Assembly: GCA_937888935.1 (NCBI GenBank) | Contig: CALARO010000369.1 | Coordinates: forward strand, 1-5,653 | Reading direction: 5' to 3' | DNA: 5,653 bases | Source: an uncultured Clostridia bacterium | GTDB taxonomy: Bacteria; Bacillota; Clostridia; Christensenellales; Borkfalkiaceae | Position numbers and translations under genes: made by a program | Notes under the pieces: generated by a model | Seen by the model: only the letters and a program-made list of their open reading frames with translations | What the model was told of the DNA's origin: nothing | Databases searched by the model: none | In this document: positions 1 to 5,653 of the stretch, piece by piece | Layout of the letters: each line of letters begins with the position of its first letter | How positions within the stretch are numbered: position 1 is the stretch's first letter

Positions 1-942
1 GTTAAAGCGGACGAAAGCGGCGTATATAATGATATGGCGCAGTCTTTACAGGACGATACGTTTTACAAAAGCCTGATTGCTTCGCTCGATCGCGAAGGCA
101 TTACGCCGATCCCGCGCATATCGGACGGGTTTTTCGAAGAATGGCGCGAAGTGGAAAATCCCCCCTTGGTGCAGTACGAGAAAGGCAACGCGGCATTGAA
201 AAAGCGCGAAAAGTTCGTGATCGTAGGCTCGCGGCGCACCCCGCCCGAAACGATGAAACGCACGCAAAGCGTAGCGGAAGAAATTTCGGGCGCGTTTACG
301 GTGGTTACGGGCAATGCGGACGGCGGCGACAGCGCGGCTCTTGCGGGCGCGGCGAAAGGCAAGGGCGGCATATCGGTGCTTGCGGGCGGGTTTTGCTGCC
401 TGGAAAGCACGGGAAGCGCGAAATGCGATTTCGAAAAAAATCTGTACGTCACCGAGCATACCTATTCCGTGGCGGCGCGGAAGTTTTCTTACGAGCGGCG
501 AAATCTGCTGCTTGCGGCTCTCGGAAAAGGCGGGCTTATCGTGAGCGCGGGCGAAAAAAGCGGCGCGCTGATCACGGCTGAATTTTTGAAAAGCGCGAAA
601 AAGCCGCTGTTTGCCTTCCCCTATTCGCCCGAATCGGCGGCGGGGCGCGGGTGCAACGCGCTGATTAAAAACGGCGCGTATCTCGCCGAAAACGCGCGCG
701 ATATTTTCGAAAAGCTCGGCTGTGCTTCCGAAAAAAGCGCACAAGCCGAAGATAAAACGGCAAAGCTGACGGACGACGAAAAAAAGATATACGCGGCGCT
801 CGAAAGCGCGGGCAAGGCGAACATCAACGCGCTTGCGCACGAAACGGGTTTGCCGGTATGGAAGCTTTCGGGCGTGATCGCGGCGATGGAAGTGAAAGGC
901 GTACTTTTGCGCACGGGCGGAAATTTCGTATCGCTCGTATAA
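1..942 (+). CDS. dprA: DNA-processing protein DprA/Smf, 5'-partial, divergent
   Basis: DprA binds incoming single-stranded DNA in the cytoplasm and loads RecA on it during natural transformation; many non-competent bacteria also keep it. Numbering from the first ATG (base 34), the Rossmann-like core shows IVGSR (63-67), a TGNADGGD stretch (92-99) in place of the usual SGxAxGID, RRN (155-157), SGALIT (176-181) and GRGCNALIKNGA (204-215). Residues 244-302 form a winged-helix-like C-terminal domain. The frame stays open through bases 1-33 with no stop, and no Shine-Dalgarno sequence precedes ATG 34. The family is usually about 60 residues longer at the N-terminus, so the true start probably lies left of the window. 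Divergent points: the usual Ile-Asp is Gly-Asp, the usual Ala-His is Ala-Leu, and the YPxEN segment is not recognisable. topA follows after 44 bases. Family membership is firm; competence function is not shown. Confidence 0.9.
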   Translation, partial: VKADESGVYNDMAQSLQDDTFYKSLIASLDREGITPIPRISDGFFEEWREVENPPLVQYEKGNAALKKREKFVIVGSRRTPPETMKRTQSVAEEISGAFTVVTGNADGGDSAALAGAAKGKGGISVLAGGFCCLESTGSAKCDFEKNLYVTEHTYSVAARKFSYERRNLLLAALGKGGLIVSAGEKSGALITAEFLKSAKKPLFAFPYSPESAAGRGCNALIKNGAYLAENARDIFEKLGCASEKSAQAEDKTAKLTDDEKKIYAALESAGKANINALAHETGLPVWKLSGVIAAMEVKGVLLRTGGNFVSLV

Positions 943-972
943 AACAAAAAAAATCGGAACAGACATTCAAAA

Positions 973-977
973 AAGGG
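973..977 (+). promoter_or_regulatory. Weak ribosome binding site for topA
   Basis: AAGGG lies 9 bases before ATG 987 in the A-rich dprA-topA gap. It supports 987 as the topA start rather than the in-frame ATG at 858, which lies inside dprA. It matches only part of the AGGAGG consensus. Confidence 0.5.
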
Positions 978-986
978 CGTAAAAAC

Positions 987-3332
987 ATGGATTTAATTAT
1001 CGTAGAATCTCCTTCAAAAGCAAAAACGATTTCGAAGTATTTAAAGGGCAAGTACCGGGTGGACGCTTCGGCGGGGCATATCCGGGATCTGCCCGTACAT
1101 TCGCTTGGCGTAGACATCAAGAATAATTTCGAGCCGCGCTATGTGAATTCGGAAGGCAAAGAAGATTTGATCCGCCGCTTGCAGGACGAAACGAAGAAAG
1201 CCGACCGCGTGTATCTCGCAACCGACCCCGACCGCGAAGGCGAAGCGATTTCGTGGCATTTGCAGACGGTTTTAGGCTTGGACGAAAAGGCGAAAAACCG
1301 CATAGAATTCAACGAAGTTTCGCAAAAGGCGGTGGAAAAAGCTCTTACGCAGCCGCGCACGATCAACTACAATCTCGTGGACGCGCAGCAGGCGCGCCGC
1401 GTACTCGATCGGCTGGTGGGCTACAAGCTTTCCACGCTTTTAAACCACAAGATCGAGAGCGAAAACAATTCGAGATCGCTTTCGGGCGGCAGAGTGCAGT
1501 CGGTGGCGTTGAAGCTGATCGTGGACCGGGAGCGGGAAATCGGAGCTTTCAAGCCGCAGGAATACTGGAATATCACCGCGCTTTTGCAGGACGTTTTAAA
1601 AGCGCACGCGCCCTTTAAAGCCGCGCTGGAAAAGAAGAACGGCAAGAAATACAAGCCTGCTTCGAAAGAAGAGACGGAAGCGGTGCTTGCCGCGCTGAAA
1701 GCGGGCGAATTTATCGTGGCGGCGATGAAAAAATCGGTGGTGAAAAGCCACGCACCCGCCCCGTTTACCACTTCTTCGATGCAGCAGGAAGCTTCGAACA
1801 AGCTCGGTTTCACCGCGCCCGAAACGATGAGTCTTGCGCAGCATTTATACGAAGGTATCGGCACGGAAAACGGCGATCACATCGCGTTTATCACGTATAT
1901 GAGAACGGACTCGGTGCGTATCTCGGCGGAAGCGCAGCAAAGCGCGCTGGCGTATATCCGTTCGACGTATGGCGAAAATTACGCGCCCGAAAAGCCGAAT
2001 TATTATTCTTCGAAAAAGGATGCGCAGGACGCGCACGAAGCGGTGCGCCCCATCGACGTATCCATGACGCCCGAAAAGGCGAAAAATCTGCTCGATAAAA
2101 AGCACTACATGCTTTACAAGCTGATTTACGAGCGGTTTTTGGCTTCGCAGATGGCGGAAGCGAAGTACGACAGCACGCAGATGGACATCAACAATTCCGG
2201 CTACACCTTCAAGGCGAGCGGCAAGATTATGCTTTTTGCCGGCTACACGGCGGTGTACCGCGAAACGGAAGCGAAAAAGGACGACGACGATGCTTCGGAA
2301 GCCGCCGAGCTGCTGCCCGATTTAAAGCAGGGCGAAAGCGTGAATTGCAACAAGATTTCCACGGAACAGAAATTCACGAAGCCGCCCCTTCGCTACACGG
2401 ACGCGTCGCTTGTGAAAGCCATGGAAGAAAAAGGCATCGGCCGCCCTTCCACCTACGCCACGATCATTGCGAAGCTCAATCAGAAATACGTGAAAAAAGA
2501 AGGCAAGTACATGAAACCCGTATCTTACGCGGTGTGCGACATGCTGAATAAGTGCTTCCCCGATATTATGAACGTAGGCTTCACGGCGGACATGGAAACG
2601 AAGCTGGATAAAATCGAAGACGGCGGGCAGCGTTGGCAGGACGTTATCGCGAATTTCTATCCCGAATTCGAAAAAAATCTGAAAAACGCTTCTTCTTACG
2701 GCGACGAGCTGACGGATATCAAGTGCGAAAAATGCGGCAGACCGATGATCCGCCGCAACGGAAAATACGGAAAATATCTCGCCTGCTCGGGGTATCCCGA
2801 GTGCCACAATATCGTGAGCGAAGGCGAGCAGGAAATTTCGGCGATCCCCTGCCCCAACTGCGGCGAAAACATGGTGGTGAAAACGGGAAAATTCGGCAAA
2901 TTCCTTGCCTGCCCCAACTACCCGGACTGCAAAACCACGCGCCCCTACCCCGAAGAAAACGCGGGGAAAGATTTCGGTATCTGCCCCGAATGTGGCTCGC
3001 CGATGCTGCAAAAAAAGAGCAAAAAAGGCAAGATTTTCTACGGCTGCTCGGGTTACCCCGCCTGCAAATTTTTATCGTGGGATATTCCCACGGGCAAAAA
3101 ATGCCCCAAGTGCGGCGGCGCGCTTGTGAAAACGGCGCGGGGCAACGTGAAATGCTCGAATAAAGAATGTGATTATAAAGAAAGCAAAGCCGCTTCCGCC
3201 GCAGGCGCGGGCAATGCGGGAAATGCGGGCGCGGGCGCGAAAGGCGGCGCGAGAAATTTCAAGCCGCTGCAATCGGAAGATTTCGACGCGCCCCCTTTGA
3301 TGGACGAACCCGTGTACGGCGACGATCAATAA
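987..3332 (+). CDS. topA: DNA topoisomerase I (type IA) with four C-terminal zinc ribbons
   Basis: TopA relaxes negative supercoils by cutting one strand through a 5'-phosphotyrosine and passing the other strand through. The 781-residue product begins MDLIIVESPSKAKT, the classic Toprim start with Glu7. The metal-binding DPDREGE motif is at residues 80-86. The active site ITYMRTDS puts the nucleophile at Tyr304, followed by Arg306. The GIGRPSTYATI motif (483-493) is also typical. Four Cys4 zinc ribbons follow: C580/C583/C600/C606, C622/C625/C642/C648, C666/C669/C687/C693 and C706/C709/C723/C728. The end is an Ala/Gly-rich linker (about 735-755) and an acidic tail. B. subtilis TopA is about 690 residues, so the C-terminal region here is longer. 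ATG 987 is chosen because homology starts exactly there; the frame opens further upstream only inside dprA. All catalytic residues are present and there is no sign of damage. Confidence 0.98.
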   Translation: MDLIIVESPSKAKTISKYLKGKYRVDASAGHIRDLPVHSLGVDIKNNFEPRYVNSEGKEDLIRRLQDETKKADRVYLATDPDREGEAISWHLQTVLGLDEKAKNRIEFNEVSQKAVEKALTQPRTINYNLVDAQQARRVLDRLVGYKLSTLLNHKIESENNSRSLSGGRVQSVALKLIVDREREIGAFKPQEYWNITALLQDVLKAHAPFKAALEKKNGKKYKPASKEETEAVLAALKAGEFIVAAMKKSVVKSHAPAPFTTSSMQQEASNKLGFTAPETMSLAQHLYEGIGTENGDHIAFITYMRTDSVRISAEAQQSALAYIRSTYGENYAPEKPNYYSSKKDAQDAHEAVRPIDVSMTPEKAKNLLDKKHYMLYKLIYERFLASQMAEAKYDSTQMDINNSGYTFKASGKIMLFAGYTAVYRETEAKKDDDDASEAAELLPDLKQGESVNCNKISTEQKFTKPPLRYTDASLVKAMEEKGIGRPSTYATIIAKLNQKYVKKEGKYMKPVSYAVCDMLNKCFPDIMNVGFTADMETKLDKIEDGGQRWQDVIANFYPEFEKNLKNASSYGDELTDIKCEKCGRPMIRRNGKYGKYLACSGYPECHNIVSEGEQEISAIPCPNCGENMVVKTGKFGKFLACPNYPDCKTTRPYPEENAGKDFGICPECGSPMLQKKSKKGKIFYGCSGYPACKFLSWDIPTGKKCPKCGGALVKTARGNVKCSNKECDYKESKAASAAGAGNAGNAGAGAKGGARNFKPLQSEDFDAPPLMDEPVYGDDQ

Positions 3333-3339
3333 TACGAAC

Positions 3340-4683
3340 ATGAGCGAAAATACGAACGAAAAATCAAATCGCCTTTGCGGCGCGAAAATTTCCGTGATCG
3401 GCGGCGGTCTGGCGGGGTGCGAAGCGGCGTACTACCTGGCGCGGCGGGGCGCAAGCGTTACGCTGTACGAAATGAAGCCGAAAAAGTACTCGCCGGCGCA
3501 CGAAAGTCCGCTGCTTTGCGAGCTTGTCTGCTCGAATTCTCTGAAATCCGCCGATATTTACGCGAACGCGTGCGGTCTTTTAAAGGAAGAAATGCGTATT
3601 CTCGGCTCGCTGACGATGGAAGCCGCGGCGCAAACCGCCGTGCCTGCGGGCGGCGCGCTTGCCGTAGATCGCGAAAAATTCGCCGCATACGTTACGGAAA
3701 AAATCCGCGCCGAGAAAAATATCCGCGTTATTCCGGAAGAAATCACGAAAATCCCCGAAGTATCGGGCGAAGAATACGCGATCATCGCCACAGGTCCGCT
3801 CACGGCGGACGATTTAGCGGCGGACATCGAGCGGAAAACGGGCAGAAATCTGCACTTTTTCGACGCTTCCGCGCCCGTGATCGCGGCGGATTCGATTGAT
3901 CTTTCCAAGGCGTTTACGCAGGATCGCTACGATAAAGGCACGGGCGATTATATCAACTGTCCGCTGACGAAAGACGAATATTACGCGTTCGTCGACGCCC
4001 TTTTGTCGGCGGAAAAGGCGGTGCTGCACGAATTTGAAAAGGGCGAAATTTTCGAAGGCTGCATGCCGATCGAAGTGATGGCTTCGCGCGGGAAAGATAC
4101 GCTTCGCTACGGCACGCTGAAACCCGTGGGACTGAGCGAAGACGGCAAACGCCCGTTTGCGGTGGCGCAGCTTCGCAAAGAGAACGCGGAAGGCACGGCG
4201 TACAACCTGGTCGGCTTTCAGACGAACCTGAAATTCGGCGAGCAGAAACGGGTGTTTTCGATGATTCCCGCGCTGAAAAACGCGGAATATCTGCGCTACG
4301 GCGTGATGCACCGCAACACGTTTATTCTTTCCCCCGCCGTTTTGAACGCCGATTTTTCGTTTAAATATAATCGGAACGTGCGGTTTGCGGGGCAGATCAC
4401 GGGCGTGGAAGGCTACGTGGAAAGCGCGGCTTCGGGTCTTTTCGCGGCGGCGTATCTTTACGACGAGCTGACGGGCAATTTCCGCGGCACAGCCCCCGCC
4501 GGAACGATGACGGGCGCGCTTGCCGCCTATCTCACCGCGCCGAACAAAGATTTTCAGCCGATGAATGCGAATTTCGGCATACTACCCCCCTTATCCGAGC
4601 GGATTCGGGATAAAAAAGAACGCTATCGCGCTTTATCGCTGCGCGCGCTCGAAAAGATGCGCGAATGGGCGGAACGCGGATAA
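3340..4683 (+). CDS. trmFO: Methylenetetrahydrofolate-tRNA (uracil-54-C5)-methyltransferase TrmFO
   Basis: TrmFO is a cytoplasmic FAD enzyme that makes ribothymidine at U54 of the tRNA T-loop, using methylenetetrahydrofolate as carbon donor and reduced FAD. The 447-residue product shows an N-terminal dinucleotide-binding motif GGGLAG (21-26), YEMKP (43-47), ELVCSNS (61-67) and VPAGGALAVDR (101-111). Cys64 lines up with the catalytic Cys53 of B. subtilis TrmFO, and Cys241 in FEGCMPIEVMA with its Cys226. A second FAD-contact region RFAGQITGVEGYVESAASG (348-366) is intact. Length is close to the usual 435-440; the N-terminus carries about 11 extra residues (MSENTNEKSNR) before the conserved strand. 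The start lies 7 bases after the topA stop with no clear Shine-Dalgarno sequence, so translation probably depends on ribosomes finishing topA. The related GidA/MnmG is excluded by the length and the SNS/GCMPIE motifs. Confidence 0.97.
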   Translation: MSENTNEKSNRLCGAKISVIGGGLAGCEAAYYLARRGASVTLYEMKPKKYSPAHESPLLCELVCSNSLKSADIYANACGLLKEEMRILGSLTMEAAAQTAVPAGGALAVDREKFAAYVTEKIRAEKNIRVIPEEITKIPEVSGEEYAIIATGPLTADDLAADIERKTGRNLHFFDASAPVIAADSIDLSKAFTQDRYDKGTGDYINCPLTKDEYYAFVDALLSAEKAVLHEFEKGEIFEGCMPIEVMASRGKDTLRYGTLKPVGLSEDGKRPFAVAQLRKENAEGTAYNLVGFQTNLKFGEQKRVFSMIPALKNAEYLRYGVMHRNTFILSPAVLNADFSFKYNRNVRFAGQITGVEGYVESAASGLFAAAYLYDELTGNFRGTAPAGTMTGALAAYLTAPNKDFQPMNANFGILPPLSERIRDKKERYRALSLRALEKMREWAERG

Positions 4684-4720
4684 AAACGAATAAAAATTAC
4701 GGAAAAAAGAAGAGAAACAC

Positions 4721-4726
4721 AAGGAG
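4721..4726 (+). promoter_or_regulatory. Strong ribosome binding site for hslV
   Basis: AAGGAG ends 8 bases before ATG 4735, in the 51-base A-rich gap after trmFO. It fixes the hslV start. I see no convincing -35/-10 pair or hairpin terminator in this gap. Confidence 0.8.
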
Positions 4727-4734
4727 AAATCAAT

Positions 4735-5364
4735 ATGGAATTTCGGGGAACGACGATCTGCGCCGTGAAGAGAAACGGCGTTACGGCGATTGCGGGCGAC
4801 GGTCAGGTGACGCTCGGCGAATCGGTGATATTCAAAAATTCGGCGGTGAAGGTGCGGCGCATTTACGGCGGCAAGGTGATTTTAGGCTTTGCCGGCTCGG
4901 TGACGGACGCCTTTTCGCTCACGGAAAAATTCGAAGGCATGCTGAATAAATTTGCGGGCAATTTAATGCGTTCCGCCGTGGAACTTGCCGAGCTTTGGCG
5001 CAGCGACAAGCTGGGCAGAAAGTTAGACGCGATGATGATCACCGCCGACAAAGATACGTTTTTAATTCTTTCCGGCACGGGCGAAGTAATCGAGCCGGAC
5101 GGCAACGTGTGCGCGATCGGCTCGGGCGGGAACTACGCCCTGGCTGCGGCGCGCGCCCTGTATTCGGAAACGGACTATTCCGCCGAACAGATTGCGAAAA
5201 AAGCTTTGAAAATCGCTTCGGAAATCTGCGTTTTCACCAACGACAATATCCGCTGCGAAACGATCGGCGAAGAAGAAAAGCCCGCCGCAACCGCTGCGGC
5301 AAAACCCGCGGCAAAACCCGCGGCGAAAAAGAGAAGCGCGAAAAACGCGCAGGAGGAAAAGTAA
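4735..5364 (+). CDS. hslV: HslV (ClpQ) threonine protease subunit of HslUV, with C-terminal tail
   Basis: HslV is the double-hexamer peptidase core of the HslUV (ClpQY) protease; it degrades proteins unfolded and fed in by the HslU ATPase. The product begins MEFRG followed by TTICAV. By family comparison the short propeptide MEFRG is removed, exposing Thr6 as the N-terminal nucleophile. Asp22 in AGDGQ matches E. coli Asp17, and Lys39 in VKVRR matches the catalytic Lys33. GFAGSVTDAF (51-60) and IGSGGNYALAAARAL (128-142) are also family signatures. The usual protein ends near the equivalent of residue 179 (E. coli 175 mature residues, B. subtilis 181). Here about 30 more residues follow, rich in Ala, Lys and Pro, including two AAKP units and one AAKK. 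The tail is probably disordered and its role is unknown. The stop is directly followed by the hslU ATG. Bacillus places xerC/codV before this gene; here there is none. Confidence 0.97.
   Translation: MEFRGTTICAVKRNGVTAIAGDGQVTLGESVIFKNSAVKVRRIYGGKVILGFAGSVTDAFSLTEKFEGMLNKFAGNLMRSAVELAELWRSDKLGRKLDAMMITADKDTFLILSGTGEVIEPDGNVCAIGSGGNYALAAARALYSETDYSAEQIAKKALKIASEICVFTNDNIRCETIGEEEKPAATAAAKPAAKPAAKKRSAKNAQEEK
5296..5331 (+). repeat. Short 12-bp tandem repeat in the hslV tail
   Basis: GCGGCAAAACCC occurs twice in tandem (5296-5307 and 5308-5319), followed by an imperfect copy GCGGCGAAAAAG (5320-5331). The unit is in frame and encodes Ala-Ala-Lys-Pro twice, then Ala-Ala-Lys-Lys. Copy number could change by slippage without shifting the frame. 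Confidence 0.85.
5351..5356 (+). promoter_or_regulatory. Consensus ribosome binding site for hslU inside hslV
   Basis: A perfect AGGAGG lies 8 bases before ATG 5365 and is embedded in the last codons of hslV (Gln-Glu-Glu-Lys). With the stop and start side by side (TAAATG), it indicates coupled translation of the two HslUV subunits. Confidence 0.9.
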
Positions 5365-5653
5365 ATGGATCTTTCCCCGAAACAGATTGTAGAACAACTC
5401 GATAAATATATCATCGGTCAGGACGATGCGAAAAAGGCGGTGGCGATCGCCCTTAGAAACCGGTACAGAAGAAGCCGGCTGCCCAAAGAAGTGCGCGAAG
5501 AAATCACGCCGAAGAACATTATTATGAAAGGCCCTACCGGCGTGGGCAAAACGGAAATCGCGCGGCGGCTTGCAAAGCTTGTGCGCGCTCCGTTCGTAAA
5601 GGTGGAAGTCACGTAATTCACCGAAGTGGGGGACGTGGGCAAAGACGTGGAAT
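5365..5653 (+). CDS. hslU: HslU (ClpY) ATPase subunit, N-terminal part, interrupted by in-frame TAA
   Basis: HslU is the AAA+ hexameric unfoldase that recognises substrates and threads them into HslV. The visible part begins MDLSPKQIVEQLDKYIIGQ, the typical HslU N-terminus that includes the sensor-like YIIGQ box. Walker A is GPTGVGKT at residues 56-63, followed by EIARRLAKL and APFVKVEVT. At codon 84 (5614-5616) the sequence reads TAA where the family has Lys (VEATKFTEVG). After it the same frame continues FTEVGDVGKDVE to the window edge, clearly HslU. The pore-loop motif GYVG, whose Tyr grips substrate, reads GDVG here (Asp at codon 90). Each change from the expected codon is a single base. 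As written, only an 83-residue stub lacking Walker B and the C-terminal domain would be made. This could be a true pseudogene or, as likely, sequence error near a contig end. The 3' part lies outside the window. Confidence 0.9.
5614..5616 (+). other. Premature in-frame stop codon in hslU
   Basis: TAA replaces the conserved Lys codon of the HslU T-K-F-T-E-V-G motif; AAA to TAA needs one base change. All four complete gene ends in the window (dprA, topA, trmFO, hslV) also use TAA as their stop, so reassignment of TAA to an amino acid is unlikely. Confidence 0.85.

Noticed and set aside
25..30. TATAAT, an exact -10 promoter consensus, with a weak TTAAAG 17 bases upstream
   Set aside because: It lies inside the open dprA frame and only 3 bases before ATG 34, so a transcript from it would begin at or after that ATG. 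The -35 match is 3 of 6. Probably chance.
46..966. 306-codon open frame on the minus strand opposite dprA
   Set aside because: Its product is Arg/Phe/Ala-rich with no recognisable domain and mirrors the codon bias of dprA, which has clear family motifs. It is a shadow frame.
858..986. In-frame extension of topA upstream to ATG 858
   Set aside because: The added 43 residues overlap the dprA winged-helix region in another frame and lack TopA homology; MDLIIVESPSKAKT at 987 is the canonical N-terminus.
943..986. Possible terminator or regulatory RNA in the A-rich dprA-topA gap
   Set aside because: There is no GC-rich hairpin followed by a T-run on the + strand; only 44 A-rich bases with a weak ribosome binding site.
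2322..3011. 229-codon open frame on the minus strand opposite topA
   Set aside because: It lies wholly within the conserved TopA coding region, shows only low-complexity Arg/Phe/Val sequence, and is explained by codon bias.
5614..5616. TAA in hslU as a reassigned sense codon or programmed readthrough
   Set aside because: The four complete genes here all end at TAA at sensible lengths, and no recoding element is visible in the few bases that follow.

Overview
The window is a compact, one-direction (+ strand) block of core bacterial genes: dprA (incomplete at its 5' end), topA, trmFO, hslV and the first part of hslU. Every gene is identified from conserved family motifs in its translation. No mobile element, CRISPR array, tRNA or rRNA gene was seen, and no gap between genes exceeds about 50 bases.

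The order dprA-topA-trmFO-(xerC)-hslV-hslU is the known Firmicutes arrangement; Bacillus subtilis has smf-topA-trmFO-codV-clpQ-clpY-codY. The folate-dependent TrmFO, the Firmicutes-style HslV propeptide and a TopA with multiple C-terminal zinc ribbons point the same way. The fairly GC-rich codon usage, together with AAGGAG/AGGAGG ribosome binding sites, suggests a clostridial lineage, possibly an uncultured gut member. That finer placement is inference. The xerC/codV tyrosine recombinase that sits between trmFO and hslV in Bacillus is absent; only 51 bases separate the two genes.

Layout: 1-942 dprA, open at the left edge; 943-986 short A-rich gap with a weak ribosome binding site; 987-3332 topA; 7-base gap; 3340-4683 trmFO; 51-base A-rich leader with a strong ribosome binding site; 4735-5364 hslV; hslU begins on the next base, 5365. 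Tight spacing, a common strand and no visible terminator suggest one operon or overlapping transcripts. The products serve DNA uptake and recombination (DprA), relaxation of negative supercoils (TopA), tRNA T-loop methylation (TrmFO) and ATP-dependent proteolysis (HslUV).

The one real anomaly is in the last 40 bases. hslU has an in-frame TAA at 5614-5616 where the family has a lysine, and six codons further on the pore-loop GYVG motif reads GDVG. The frame otherwise continues with recognisable HslU sequence. This is either base-call error close to a contig end or a genuinely damaged gene. Lesser points are an Ala/Lys/Pro-rich C-terminal tail on HslV built partly from a 12-bp tandem repeat, and a divergent DprA. 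I found no convincing new biological system; this is mostly ordinary housekeeping sequence.
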